Shown: in pieces, positions 24,013-33,340 of the stretch
How the letters are laid out: each line of letters begins with the position of its first letter
How positions within the stretch are numbered: the stretch's first letter is position 1
From: Thermoanaerobaculia bacterium
GTDB lineage: Bacteria; Acidobacteriota; Thermoanaerobaculia; UBA5066
DNA: 64,000 nucleotides
Direction of reading: 5' to 3'
Assembly (NCBI GenBank): GCA_022071945.1
Contig: JAJVIN010000001.1
Coordinates: forward strand, 186,001-250,000
Position numbers and translations under genes: made by a program
The notes under the pieces: generated by a model
The model's database searches: none
Told to the model about the DNA's origin: nothing
Seen by the model: only the letters and a program-made list of their open reading frames with translations

Positions 24013-26255
24013 TCGCGGGGCGTTACAGGCTGCTGGGAGAAGCAGGAAGCGGGGGTATGGGCGTCGTCTGGGCGGCGCGCGATCTCGTACTGGAGCGGGA
24101 TATCGCCCTGAAGACCGTCATCGACCGCTCCGATCCCGTCGCCGTGGAGAGGCTGCGGCAGGAAGCCAGGGCGGCGGCCGGGATCAGCCACCCGAATGTC
24201 TGCCACGTCTTCGACCTCGTCGAGGACGCGGACACCATTTACCTCTCGATGGAGTTGCTCGAGGGCGAGACTCTCGAGAAGAGACTCGGGCGTGGGCCCA
24301 CCGGCCTCGAGGAGGCGCTGCAGATCGCGAGCGGCATCCTCGCCGCTCTCGCGGTCCTCCACCGGAAGGGAATCGTCCACCGAGACCTCAAGCCGGGCAA
24401 CGTCTTCCTGACCCCGCACGGACTGAAGGTCACCGACTTTGGTCTTGCGAGGCTCACACAGTCGGACCAACGGATCACGCAGACGGGAGCCCTCGTCGGG
24501 ACACCCCGGTACATGGCTCCCGAGCAGTGGAACGGCGAGCCCGCGACGTTCGCGAGCGACCTCTTTGCCTGTGGCGCGATCCTCTTCGAGTGCCTCTCTG
24601 GAAGGCCCGCCTTCGATGGAGAGACGATCGCCGCTGTGTGCCGGGCCGTGCTCGGCTGTGATCCTCCCCCGCTCTCCGGCGGGGCCGCTGCCTCGGCGGT
24701 CGACCGCGTCATCCGGCGAGCCCTGTTGAAACGGCCCGAGCGCCGGTTTGGATCAGCGGAAGAGATGGCGAGGGCCCTGTCGGAAGTCGAGAAGGGTGTC
24801 TCGGCCACGCAACGGCTCGAGATAAGGGCTCTCACCAGGCTTCTGGTGGCTCCGTTCCGTCTGCTGCGGCCGGACCCTGAGATCGACTACCTGAGCCTCG
24901 GTCTGGCCGACGCTCTGACGGTCACCCTGTCGACCTATCCCGGCCTTCTCCTGCGCTCGCCGCGCTCGGTCAAGGAGGTGGAATCGCGCGACCTGATGGA
25001 GGTGGCCTGCGAGGCCGGAGTCGACGCGATTCTCACGGGCTCGCTCCTGAGGGGAGGGCAGCGCGTGAGGCTCTCGGCTCAGCTCATCGAGGCGCCCCGC
25101 GGAACCGTCCTGAAGACGACGACGGCCGAAGCCCCGCTGGACGACATCTTCGCGCTTTCCGACACGCTGACCCGGGCCGTTGCCGAGGCATTGAGCCCGG
25201 TCCTGACGCCGAGAGAGGAGAGCGCGGCTGCGAGAAACCAGCCGGCCAGCAGCAAGGCGTACGACCTCTATCTCCGGGCGCAGGGCCTCCCCTTCAGCTC
25301 GGGAGCCCCCTCGGTCCTCGTCTCGGCTCGCGATCTCCTCGAGGCATGCGTGGCGGAAGACCCCGGCTTCGCCCCGGCCTGGGCGCGGCTGGGTCGGATC
25401 TGGAGAGTCCTCGGAAAGTTCGGCCACGACGACGCCGCGAAATGCCGCGCCCAGGCACAGACCTGCTTCTCGACGGCCCTTCGGCTCGACCCGTCCCTCC
25501 CGCTGACGCACAACCTCTACACCTATTTCGAGATCGAAGAGCTGGGAGAACCGCTCGGCGCCGTTCGCAGGCTCCTGGGCCGGGCCCGCCAGGGAGGAGG
25601 CGATCCGGACCTCTACGCCGGTCTGGTCGTCGCCCTGCGATTCACGGGTCTTCTGGAGGCCTCTCTCGAAGCCCACGAGAAGGCGATCCGACTCGACCCG
25701 AGAATCCAGACCAGCGTTTCCTACACCTTTCTCTTCGCCGGGAACTGGGAGCGGGCCGCGGAGGAGGACAAGGACCCGATTTCTTCCGTGAGAGCCACGG
25801 CCTTCGCCCAGATGGGCCGCGAGGACGAGGCCCGGACCATTCTCCGTGAGCTCGACCGCCGCCGGTTTCCGGGCTCGGAATCCCACTTCCTCACACTGGC
25901 CCTGGCGGCCGTCGACAAGGACAGGACGGAGCCCGTCCCGGACGTCCGTCCGTACTTCAAGGACTTCAACGATCCGGAAGGCCTCGCGCACGGCGCGATG
26001 CTGGCCGCCAAGGCCGGCGCGAATCTGGCGGCGATGGAGCTTCTGACGAGAGCCGTCGGCCATGGATTTCACGTACCGCAGTGGTTGCGTTCGAATCCGT
26101 GGCTTTCGGAGCTGAGAAGGCTCCCTGGCTTCGCTCCTCTCCTGGCCACGGCGGAAGAAGGACATCAGAAGGCCCGGGCCGTCTTCGTCGAGTGTGGGGG
26201 CGAGGCCATCCTGGGTCCACTTCCAGGCCAAGAGAGATCGAGGGGCGGAAACTAG
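24003..26255 (+). CDS. Ser/Thr protein kinase with FlgO/TolB-like region and TPRs
   Basis: A 750-residue cytoplasmic protein. The PknB-type kinase domain (about 7-275) has the glycine loop GEAGSGGMGVVWAA, catalytic loop VHRDLKPGNV, TDFGLARL and YMAPEQ, all intact. Residues about 290-400 resemble the FlgO/TolB-like module found in many acidobacterial kinases (LSLGLADALTVTLSTYPGLL, then AGVDAILTGSLLRGGQRVRL). The rest is TPR-like helical repeats with no membrane segment. The start is uncertain: TTG at 24003 is the first usual codon in frame and begins close before the glycine loop, but there is no convincing ribosome-binding site. Its stop shares the palindrome CTAG with the stop of the convergent MBL gene. 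Confidence 0.88.
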   Translation: MREIAGRYRLLGEAGSGGMGVVWAARDLVLERDIALKTVIDRSDPVAVERLRQEARAAAGISHPNVCHVFDLVEDADTIYLSMELLEGETLEKRLGRGPTGLEEALQIASGILAALAVLHRKGIVHRDLKPGNVFLTPHGLKVTDFGLARLTQSDQRITQTGALVGTPRYMAPEQWNGEPATFASDLFACGAILFECLSGRPAFDGETIAAVCRAVLGCDPPPLSGGAAASAVDRVIRRALLKRPERRFGSAEEMARALSEVEKGVSATQRLEIRALTRLLVAPFRLLRPDPEIDYLSLGLADALTVTLSTYPGLLLRSPRSVKEVESRDLMEVACEAGVDAILTGSLLRGGQRVRLSAQLIEAPRGTVLKTTTAEAPLDDIFALSDTLTRAVAEALSPVLTPREESAAARNQPASSKAYDLYLRAQGLPFSSGAPSVLVSARDLLEACVAEDPGFAPAWARLGRIWRVLGKFGHDDAAKCRAQAQTCFSTALRLDPSLPLTHNLYTYFEIEELGEPLGAVRRLLGRARQGGGDPDLYAGLVVALRFTGLLEASLEAHEKAIRLDPRIQTSVSYTFLFAGNWERAAEEDKDPISSVRATAFAQMGREDEARTILRELDRRRFPGSESHFLTLALAAVDKDRTEPVPDVRPYFKDFNDPEGLAHGAMLAAKAGANLAAMELLTRAVGHGFHVPQWLRSNPWLSELRRLPGFAPLLATAEEGHQKARAVFVECGGEAILGPLPGQERSRGGN

Positions 26256-27229
26256 TTCGGATTCAAAACGTACCGGTCGAGATTCCGTCCCTGGAGCTTC
26301 TCCACTCTTCCCTGGTCCTCGAGGTACATGAGGAACCCCAGGACCTCGGAGTAGGCGAGGTAGATGTTGAGCGTCTGGACTCTCGGGAAGAGGATCGTGA
26401 CGAGCTCCCGGACCGTCTTGGGCCCCGAGGCGAGTGCCTCGTTGAGCTTCTGAAGGCGCGCCTGGTAGCGCAGGACGACGTCGCCGTGATGCGAGTCGAA
26501 GTCGGGAATCGACCTCCCGTGACCGGTCAGGAGCCGGGCTCCGGAATGAGACGCCGAGATGTCATCCAGGCTCTCGAAGTAGCGGCTCAGGCTCCGGAAC
26601 GTCTCTCCCGGCGACTCGGGGTCCTCGTCCACGATCGCATTCGGAGTGATGTCGCGAAGGACCGTGTCCCCGGTGAAGAGGAGGCCCGTCTGGGGGATTG
26701 CGAACGTCAAGCTTCCGGGGGTGTGGCCCGGCGTCGACTGGACCGCGATCGAGTAGCCGTCGCCTGGCAACTCCTCGCCGCCCGAAAGCTCGCGCCAGGC
26801 CCTGAGGGGCTCGGCGAAGTGGTCGACAGCGGAGACGGCGACCATCACGGCCAGCCGCTCCAGGTACCCGAACCCTCCCCGTGCCAGCCGGTCGAGGAGC
26901 CGGACGGTGGGACGCTCCATCTTGAAGTGCCTCCGGTCGAGGCGGCCTCCGTAGAGGATCGCGCCGGACGTGTCGGCGATCTTGCCGGCGAGGCCGTAGT
27001 GGTCCTGGTGACCGTGCGTCAAGAGGACCCTCTCGACGTCGAAGATCGACAGACCCGCCCGCTTCAGACCATGGCGCAGGGCCTCCCAGGCGTCCTCGGT
27101 GTGGGGGCCCGTGTCGATGAGAGTGACGGGATCCGCCGCGACGAGGTGAACGTTGACGGGTCCGACCGGAAACGGTGTCGGAACCGGAATCGTGTGGACC
27201 TTCACGGACTTGATGTCTCGCGAGTTCAC
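26252..27229 (-). CDS. MBL-fold hydrolase (LACTB2/glyoxalase-II-like)
   Basis: A 325-residue metallo-beta-lactamase-fold protein. The metal motif is LLTHGHQDHYG (HxHxDH), with further ligands in STPGHTPGS and FTGDTV. A C-terminal winged-helix-like segment (RLQKLNEALASGPKTVREL onward) matches the LACTB2-type tail, which in relatives goes with hydrolase or RNase activity. A thioesterase or lactonase role is also possible next to the fatty-acid genes. It is upstream-independent of the acyl-CoA dehydrogenase gene, from which a strong hairpin separates it. Convergent with the kinase gene, overlapping by 4 bp. Confidence 0.85.
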   Translation of the reverse strand: MNSRDIKSVKVHTIPVPTPFPVGPVNVHLVAADPVTLIDTGPHTEDAWEALRHGLKRAGLSIFDVERVLLTHGHQDHYGLAGKIADTSGAILYGGRLDRRHFKMERPTVRLLDRLARGGFGYLERLAVMVAVSAVDHFAEPLRAWRELSGGEELPGDGYSIAVQSTPGHTPGSLTFAIPQTGLLFTGDTVLRDITPNAIVDEDPESPGETFRSLSRYFESLDDISASHSGARLLTGHGRSIPDFDSHHGDVVLRYQARLQKLNEALASGPKTVRELVTILFPRVQTLNIYLAYSEVLGFLMYLEDQGRVEKLQGRNLDRYVLNPN

Positions 27230-27250
27230 GCTGGCTCCCTGTGATGAGAA

Positions 27251-27286
27251 GGCCCGGCTCGCCGGAATGACCGGAGGAGCCGGGCC
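27251..27286 (-). terminator. Terminator of the beta-oxidation operon
   Basis: GGCCCGGCTC and GAGCCGGGCC form a perfect 10-bp stem with an inner CCGG/CCGG extension. It lies 40 bases past the acyl-CoA dehydrogenase stop and upstream of the MBL start. On the minus strand it is followed by TTCTC, a weak T-tract. Confidence 0.55.
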
Positions 27287-27326
27287 ATGAAATCGAGTGG
27301 TCTCTAGAGCGCTTTCGAAGTGGGGT

Positions 27327-29084
27327 CTAGGTCCAGAGGTCGAAGGGGTAGCCGCCGGCCTCGTAGATCGCGTTGGAAATCGCGGTCGCCTCGGCGTCCT
27401 TGTTCTTCTCGAGGGATTTCATGTTGGAGACGATGCGGCGCTTGGACTGGTAACAGAACCACCGGGCGACATTGATCTCGCCCCGCGCCTTCTCCTCGCC
27501 CTTGGTCTCGATCGCCTTGGTGACGCGAGAGAGGGTGGCGATCTGGGCGTAGAGGTCGATCATGATGTTGCCGATCCGCTCGAGCTGATACTGCTTGTCG
27601 ACGACCTTCTGTCCGTGCTTCCAGACGATGATGCGCATCGCGTTGGCGAGAGCCGTGACGTACTTTCCGAGCGCGGCCGCCTCGGTTGAGAGGAGCGGGT
27701 GGACCTTCGTGAAGATCGGGTTCGTGATCTGGCCGATCAGGCGCTTCTGGGCGAAGTCGGTCAGCAGGCCGAACTTCGACAGGGGGTCCTTCAGGGCGTT
27801 CTGGACGTTCTTCAGCTCGGCCCCGACTTCCTTCATCCCCGCGAGCGCGATGTAGAGCCTGAGGATCTCGTTGGTCCCCTCGAAGATCATGTTGATGCGG
27901 CTGTCGCGCAGGGCCCGGCCGTAGGGGTACTCGTTCATGAAACCGTTGCCGCCGGCGATCTGGAGAGCCTCGTTGATGTTGTCCCAGAGGATCTCGGTGC
28001 CGAACACCTTGCAGCAGGCGCCTTCCAGCGAGTAGTCGGGCATGTAGCGGTCGACGAGGGCTGCCGTGAGGTAGACCATCGACTCGAGAGCGTAGGTGTT
28101 CGCCGTCATCTTGGTGATCTTGTGACGGATCATCTCGAAGTCGCCGATCTTGGTCTTGAACTGCTTGCGCTGGGTCGCGTGTTCGGCCGCCAGCTTCAGC
28201 ATCATCTTCGAGCCGCCCACGGCGCCCGCGCCGAGAGAGGTGCGGCCGGTGTTGAGGGTCTCGACGGCGACCCTGAAGCCATTACCCTTTCCGCCGATGA
28301 TGTTCCAGGCCGGGACCCGGCAGTTGTCGAGGATGATCTGGCAGGTCGAGGAGCCGCAGAGCCCGAGCTTCTTCTCTTCCACGCCCCTGGAGAGTCCGGG
28401 CAGGTTGCCGTTTTCGTCCGCGATGACGGCGAAGCAGACGATTTCCTTGTGCTTCTCGGGAATGTCGGAGGGGATGCGGGCGAAGATCGAGAAGAACCTC
28501 GCGAAGCCTCCGTTGGAGATCCACTGCTTGGTGCCGTTCAGGATGTACTCGTCGGTCTCCGGGTCATAGACGGCGGTGGTCTTCAGGGAGGCGGCATCGG
28601 AGCCGGCTTCCGGCTCGGTGAGGCAGAACGCTCCGACCATCTCGCCCGTCGCCAGCTGCGGAAGCCACTTCTTCTTCTGCTGGTCGCTCCCGAACAGGAG
28701 CAGCGGCTTGATGCCGATCGACTGGTGGGCGCCGATGACGATCGCGGCGGAGGCGTCGAGGGGCCCGACCGTCTCCATCGTCTTGCAGTAGGCGGTGGCG
28801 GAAAAGCCGCTGCCGCCGTACTCCTCTGGAATGGTCATCCCCATGGCGCCGAGGTCTCCGAGGCCCTTGACGACGTCCCTCGGGAAGAAGTGGTCGTGAT
28901 CGATCTTCTCCGAGTCGATGTGGGCGGCGTCGAAGTCCTTGTAGGCATCGGTGAAGGCCGCGACGATCTCCTTCGTATCCTCCGGAATGTCGGGATACGG
29001 GAAGATGTACGACTCCTCGATGTGGCCGAGGAAGACGGCCTTCAAGAAGGAGGTGATTTCGGTTTCAGTCTTGACAGTCGACAT
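27327..29084 (-). CDS. Acyl-CoA dehydrogenase (VLCAD/ACAD9-like length)
   Basis: A 585-residue flavoenzyme that introduces the alpha-beta double bond into acyl-CoA, the first step of beta-oxidation. It shows CLTEPEAGSDAASL and WISNGGFARF for FAD/substrate contacts, and IFEGTNEILRLY carrying the catalytic glutamate. An extra helical C-terminal region of about 150 residues fits very-long-chain-type enzymes rather than the shorter 380-residue class. Last gene of the tetR-thiolase-fadB operon: 3 bases after the FadB-like stop, with GAGGAG inside the end of that gene serving as ribosome-binding site. Confidence 0.93.
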   Translation of the reverse strand: MSTVKTETEITSFLKAVFLGHIEESYIFPYPDIPEDTKEIVAAFTDAYKDFDAAHIDSEKIDHDHFFPRDVVKGLGDLGAMGMTIPEEYGGSGFSATAYCKTMETVGPLDASAAIVIGAHQSIGIKPLLLFGSDQQKKKWLPQLATGEMVGAFCLTEPEAGSDAASLKTTAVYDPETDEYILNGTKQWISNGGFARFFSIFARIPSDIPEKHKEIVCFAVIADENGNLPGLSRGVEEKKLGLCGSSTCQIILDNCRVPAWNIIGGKGNGFRVAVETLNTGRTSLGAGAVGGSKMMLKLAAEHATQRKQFKTKIGDFEMIRHKITKMTANTYALESMVYLTAALVDRYMPDYSLEGACCKVFGTEILWDNINEALQIAGGNGFMNEYPYGRALRDSRINMIFEGTNEILRLYIALAGMKEVGAELKNVQNALKDPLSKFGLLTDFAQKRLIGQITNPIFTKVHPLLSTEAAALGKYVTALANAMRIIVWKHGQKVVDKQYQLERIGNIMIDLYAQIATLSRVTKAIETKGEEKARGEINVARWFCYQSKRRIVSNMKSLEKNKDAEATAISNAIYEAGGYPFDLWT

Positions 29085-29087
29085 GGG

Positions 29088-31292
29088 TCACGGCTCCTCT
29101 GGGCTGAAGTTCTTCCCGCCGCGAACGAGTTCCAGCAGGTATGGAGAGGGAGTGAATCTGGATCCGATTGAAGACGCGAGGCTTTCGAGAGCGGTTGCGA
29201 TCTCCTTCAGCCCGCGGGAATCCGCGAACGCCATGAGACCACCGCGGAACGGTGGGAATCCGGTGCCGAATATCATTGCGAGATCGAGCTTTCCCGCATC
29301 CGGAACAATGCCCTCGGCCAGGCAGAACGCGCCCTCGTTGACCATCGGATAGATGAGGCGCGCCTCGAGCTGTTCCTGCTTCATCGTCGACTGCGAGGGA
29401 ACGGGCAAGCCGAGCTCCTTGTAGACGTCGAGATCGGGTCCGACGCGCTTGTCCCCCTCGTACTTGTAGAAGCCCTTTTTCGTCTTGCGGCCCAGCCGCT
29501 CCGCGTTGACGAGCTTGAGGAAGGAGGGATCGAGCGGCATCCGCTCGGGCCAGACCGCCGTCAACGTCTCGGCCCCCTTGGCGGCCACGTCGATCCCGAC
29601 GTCGTCGAGAAGCTCGATCGGCCCGACCGGCATCCCGAAAGCCCGCATTGCGTGGTCGATCGCCTCCATCGGAACCCCCTCGAGCAGAAGGCGCACGGCC
29701 TCGCCGAGATAGGGGGAGAGGATCCGGTTGACGAGGAAGCCGGGCGCGTCCTTGACGACGACGGGCGTCTTCCCCCACTTCTTGGCCAGATCGAAGATGG
29801 TGGCCGTGACGGCGGGATCGGTCTTGGCGCTGAAAATCACCTCGACGAGAGGCATCTTGTGCACGGGATTGAAGAAGTGCATTCCGCACACGCGCTCTGG
29901 GTGCTTGGCCTCGGCGGCGATCTCGGCGATGGGAAGGGTCGATGTATTCGACGCGAAGATCGCGTCCTCTCGTGAGACGGCCTCCCACTCCTTCAGGACC
30001 GCGCGCTTGACCGCCATCTTCTCCAGGACTGCCTCCACAGTGACGTCGCACTGTGCGAATCCAGTGTAGTCCAGCGAGGCGGAGAGAAGCGACATTTTCG
30101 AGGCGAATTCGGACTTCGTCATCCGCCGCTTGTCGAGCTTCTCCTTCCAGATCCTCGCGGCCGCGCCGTAGCCGGCGGCAAGCTGCTCCACCTTGATGTC
30201 CTTCATCCGGACCGGCAGGCCGCGGTCGGCGGCGAGCTGGGCGATGCCGCCCCCCATGACGCCGGCACCCAGGACGCCGACGCGGGAGACCTCCCGCGGT
30301 TTGACCCCGGCCGGGGCGCCCGTCTCCTTCTTGACGTCCTCCATCCGGAAGAAGAGGTTGACGAGGGCCTTCATCACCGGGGTCCCGACCAGCTGCTCGG
30401 CCGACTCGACCTCGAGGAGGAGGGCCTCCGGGAAGGGCCTGGAAAAGCCCTTTTCAATCGCGTCCAGAGCGGCGAGAGGCGCCGGATAGTTGCCGTGGGT
30501 TTCTTTCAGAACGGTGGCCCGCGCCTGCTTGAAGACGAGACCCTGGCCCAAGCCCTCCATGAGCCTGTCCTGGGGAGCGGCCGCCTCGGCCCTGGCGGGT
30601 CCGCCTCCGGGCCCGGCATTGGCCCTCTTGGCCGTTCCGAACTTCCCGCGGGTGAACTCCCGGGCGTAGTCGGCAAGGAGAACCTGCGGCACCACTTCGT
30701 CCACGAGGTGCGCCCGCTTGGCCCTCTTGGCGTCGAGGGCCTTGCCAGCCAGGATGATGTCGAGGGCCGTCGTCAAGCCGGTCACGCGAGGAAGCCGGGT
30801 CGTCCCGCCCCACGCGGGCAGGATGCCGAGCTTGACCTCGGGCAGGCCGATCGACGTCTTTTTCGAATCGGAGGCGAGGCGCCAGTCCATGGCAAGAGCG
30901 GTCTCGCAGCCGCCGCCCAGGCAGGCCCCGTCGATGGCGGCCACCGTCGGATAGCGGAGATTGGCGAGCTTCGACATCACCTGCTGCCCGCGCAGGACTC
31001 CCTCGCGGACGTCTTTCTTCTTCGCGCCCGCGATCTCCCTGACGTCGGCGCCCGCGATGAAGACATCGGGTTTGCCCGAGATGAGGAGGAGGCCCCGAAC
31101 ATCGAGCCGGCGTCCCAGCTCGTCGAGGAACTGCTCGAACTCATCGATGACGGACCGGGAGTACTTGTTGACCTTCTCGCCCGGACAGTCGAAGACGAGC
31201 GTGGCGAGGCCGTCGGTTTCGACAGTCAGCCTGAAGTTCGTCCCAGCCTTGCTGGTCTTGATCTGTCCAGGCTCCACGAGAGTGCTGCTCAT
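29088..31292 (-). CDS. fadB: Enoyl-CoA hydratase / 3-hydroxyacyl-CoA dehydrogenase (FadB/FadJ-like)
   Basis: A 734-residue bifunctional enzyme for the second and third steps of beta-oxidation. The N-terminal crotonase half has VFIAGADVREIAG and GACLGGGCETALAMDWR. The NAD-binding half starts at GVLGAGVMGGGIAQLA (GxGxMGxGIA) and includes MHFFNPVHKMPLVEVI and the C-terminal 3HCDH domain. The true start is the ATG at 31292, which overlaps the thiolase stop (ATGA); a longer frame upstream is thiolase sequence read out of frame. Probably acts with the thiolase as an alpha2beta2-type complex, which is known for the family and inferred here. Confidence 0.93.
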   Translation of the reverse strand: MSSTLVEPGQIKTSKAGTNFRLTVETDGLATLVFDCPGEKVNKYSRSVIDEFEQFLDELGRRLDVRGLLLISGKPDVFIAGADVREIAGAKKKDVREGVLRGQQVMSKLANLRYPTVAAIDGACLGGGCETALAMDWRLASDSKKTSIGLPEVKLGILPAWGGTTRLPRVTGLTTALDIILAGKALDAKRAKRAHLVDEVVPQVLLADYAREFTRGKFGTAKRANAGPGGGPARAEAAAPQDRLMEGLGQGLVFKQARATVLKETHGNYPAPLAALDAIEKGFSRPFPEALLLEVESAEQLVGTPVMKALVNLFFRMEDVKKETGAPAGVKPREVSRVGVLGAGVMGGGIAQLAADRGLPVRMKDIKVEQLAAGYGAAARIWKEKLDKRRMTKSEFASKMSLLSASLDYTGFAQCDVTVEAVLEKMAVKRAVLKEWEAVSREDAIFASNTSTLPIAEIAAEAKHPERVCGMHFFNPVHKMPLVEVIFSAKTDPAVTATIFDLAKKWGKTPVVVKDAPGFLVNRILSPYLGEAVRLLLEGVPMEAIDHAMRAFGMPVGPIELLDDVGIDVAAKGAETLTAVWPERMPLDPSFLKLVNAERLGRKTKKGFYKYEGDKRVGPDLDVYKELGLPVPSQSTMKQEQLEARLIYPMVNEGAFCLAEGIVPDAGKLDLAMIFGTGFPPFRGGLMAFADSRGLKEIATALESLASSIGSRFTPSPYLLELVRGGKNFSPEEP

Positions 31293-32545
31293 GCTGCCTC
31301 CACGATGATCGAAGCTCCCTGTCCCCCGCCGATGCACAGGGTCGCCAGGCCCTTCGCGACTTTCCTGCGGCGCATCTCCATGAGAAGGGTCAGGACGAGA
31401 CGGGTCCCCGAGGATCCGACCGGATGACCCAGGGCGATGGCGCCTCCGTTCACGTTCAAGATCTCCTCGTCGATCGGGCCGAGCTCCGGGTCGTTCTTGA
31501 AGGCCACGAGATTCGCCAGCACCTGCGCGGCAAAGGCCTCGTTCATCTCGATGAGGCCGAGGTCCTTCACTTTCAATCCGCCTCGCCTGAGAGCGACGGG
31601 CGTGGACCGAGCGGGTCCGAGTCCCATTCGCTCGGGCTCGAGACCTCCGAAACCCCAGCTGACGACCCGGCCAATGGGGCGGAGTTTTCTCTTGGAGAGG
31701 AACTCTTCAGAAACGAGAACGACGGCCGCGCCTCCGTCGGTGATCTGCGACGAATTCCCGGCCGTGACGCTCCCGTACTTGCGGTCGAAGAACGGCTTGA
31801 GCTTCGACAGGGCGTCGAAGCTCTGGTTTTCCCGAATCCCGTTGTCCGCGCTCGCGAGGGAATCGAACTTCGGCGGAATCGGCACCGGGACGATCTCGCC
31901 GGCGAGTTTTTCCCTGGCCGCCGTGGCGCGCTGGTGAGACCTGAGCGCGAAGCGGTCCTGCATCTCCCGCGAGAGCTTGTTCTCCTTGGCCAGGATCTCG
32001 GCCGTTTCGCCCATGTTGAGGTCGCAGACGGGATCCGTCAGACCCTGCTTGAGACCGATGACGGGATCGAGGAGCTCGGTCCAGGGAACCTTCGAGAAGG
32101 CGAGGAGCTTGTCGGCCGGCGACCGGGCCATGCCGACCTGGGTGAGGGCCTGCTTGACCGGCTCGGAGTAGAGGAAGGGGATCAGGGACATGCTCTCCGC
32201 GCCTCCGGCGAGGACGACGTCCGCCTCACCCGTCTGGATCAGGCGCGCTCCCTGCACGATCGACTCGATACCGGACGCGCAGTTGCGGGAGACGGAGAAG
32301 GCCGTGCGGTCTTTCGGGACCCCGGTTCTGAGGGCGATGACCCGGGCGATGTTGGCGGCATCGACGGGAGTCGCGATGTTGCCGAACACGACCTGGTCCA
32401 CCTCCGCCGCCTCGACTCCGGCCCGGGCCAGGGCTTCGACCGAAGCGGCGCGGCCGAGATCGACGGCCGACACCTCCTTGAACTCGGTTCCGGCCTTGAG
32501 AAACGGTGTGCGCGCCCCGTTGACGATGAAGGCAGCTCGACTCAA
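31289..32545 (-). CDS. fadI: Acetyl-CoA C-acyltransferase (thiolase, FadA/FadI-like)
   Basis: A 418-residue thiolase. The nucleophilic cysteine is in SVSRNCASGIESI, the base histidine in ALGHPVGSSGTR, and the second cysteine in LCIGGGQGASI. It cleaves 3-ketoacyl-CoA to acetyl-CoA. I start it at TTG 32545, which overlaps the TetR stop (TTGA) and precedes SRAAFIVNGARTPF, the expected N-terminus; GGGGAA lies upstream. The frame continues into tetR but that extension is not thiolase-like. Coupled translation places it under the same FadR-type control as tetR. Confidence 0.92.
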   Translation of the reverse strand: MSRAAFIVNGARTPFLKAGTEFKEVSAVDLGRAASVEALARAGVEAAEVDQVVFGNIATPVDAANIARVIALRTGVPKDRTAFSVSRNCASGIESIVQGARLIQTGEADVVLAGGAESMSLIPFLYSEPVKQALTQVGMARSPADKLLAFSKVPWTELLDPVIGLKQGLTDPVCDLNMGETAEILAKENKLSREMQDRFALRSHQRATAAREKLAGEIVPVPIPPKFDSLASADNGIRENQSFDALSKLKPFFDRKYGSVTAGNSSQITDGGAAVVLVSEEFLSKRKLRPIGRVVSWGFGGLEPERMGLGPARSTPVALRRGGLKVKDLGLIEMNEAFAAQVLANLVAFKNDPELGPIDEEILNVNGGAIALGHPVGSSGTRLVLTLLMEMRRRKVAKGLATLCIGGGQGASIIVEAA

Positions 32546-33261
32546 GAGGATTCCCCTTTCCCGCGGCTTCTTTGCCGCGGCTTCTTCTCCTTGACTGTCT
32601 CCCGGTTCTCGAAGCCCGGCACCAGCGTGTCGATCAGCTGGCGGCCGCTGGCCGCCGGCTTTGCTTCTCCCAGGATCAGCCACTCGGACAGGATCTCGTC
32701 GGCTCCGCCGAAGATGATGCGGACGGCGAGACGTGGATTGAGGTTGGACCGGAACTCCCCCCGCTTCTGGCCATCCCGGATCACGCTCTCGAGGAGCCGG
32801 AAGTACTCGACGAGCTTGGAGCGGGAGAACCGCTCGACGAGCCGCGCGGACCGCCTGAGCTCGATCTGGAAGACGGAGGCGAGGTGCCGGTCGCCCGAGA
32901 GGAAGTCGATGTGGAGTCCGACCATCTTCGCGAGCCTCTCCGAGGCAGGAAGGTCCTCTGCGTCCAGCCGCCGCCCTTCGGCGAGGACCTCGTCCATTGT
33001 CTCATCGAAGACGACTCCCAGAAGGTCTTCCTTGTTGTGGAAGTAGAGGTAGACCGTTCCCTCGGCGACACCCGCTTCCGAGGCGATCTCGGCGATCCGG
33101 GCTTCGTGGAAACCTCGCTCGCCGAAGACCCGGATGGCGGCGGCGAGAAGACGTTTCCGCTTGTCGGGGTCGGCCCCGGTGAGGGGCTTGAGCGGCTTCT
33201 CTTGCGGGGCGGGTGATCTCGAGCGCGAACGGGCGGGGCCCGAGGATGAGTGAGCCATCAC
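32542..33261 (-). CDS. fadR: TetR-family regulator, probable FadR of the beta-oxidation operon
   Basis: A 239-residue repressor. The N-terminal TetR HTH is at about 37-82 (RIAEIASEAGVAEGTVYLYF), followed by a helical ligand domain like that of the FadR_C class. It starts at GTG 33261 or ATG 33258. First gene of the operon, overlapping the thiolase gene by 4 bp. The start codon lies within a perfect TGAGTGA-N4-TCACTCA palindrome, the geometry of Bacillus FadR sites, so it most likely represses itself and the operon until long-chain acyl-CoA accumulates. The ligand is inferred from context. Confidence 0.87.
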   Translation of the reverse strand: MMAHSSSGPARSRSRSPAPQEKPLKPLTGADPDKRKRLLAAAIRVFGERGFHEARIAEIASEAGVAEGTVYLYFHNKEDLLGVVFDETMDEVLAEGRRLDAEDLPASERLAKMVGLHIDFLSGDRHLASVFQIELRRSARLVERFSRSKLVEYFRLLESVIRDGQKRGEFRSNLNPRLAVRIIFGGADEILSEWLILGEAKPAASGRQLIDTLVPGFENRETVKEKKPRQRSRGKGESS

Positions 33262-33264
33262 TCA
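33247..33264. promoter_or_regulatory. FadR-type operator
   Basis: TGAGTGAGCCATCACTCA: perfect 7-bp arms with a 4-bp centre. It differs from the known B. subtilis FadR consensus (TGAATGA-N4-TCATTCA) only by one symmetric base change per arm. It spans the TetR start codon, just downstream of the -10 box, where a repressor would block initiation. It also lies about 80 bases from the divergent kinase start. Confidence 0.65.
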
Positions 33265-33266
33265 TA

Positions 33267-33295
33267 AACCTATCGCGAGGCCGGTCGTTCGTCAA
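33267..33295 (-). promoter_or_regulatory. Promoter of the beta-oxidation operon
   Basis: TTGACG (33290-33295), a 17-bp spacer, then TAGGTT (33267-33272) on the minus strand. The GTG at 33261 begins 6 bases after the -10 box, so the transcript may be leaderless; no Shine-Dalgarno precedes it. Same geometry as the defence-operon promoter at 17010-17038. Confidence 0.6.
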
Positions 33296-33340
33296 CCGGA
33301 TTCGCAGAGCGGCTTATGATCGGCCGTCCAGACCCCGACG

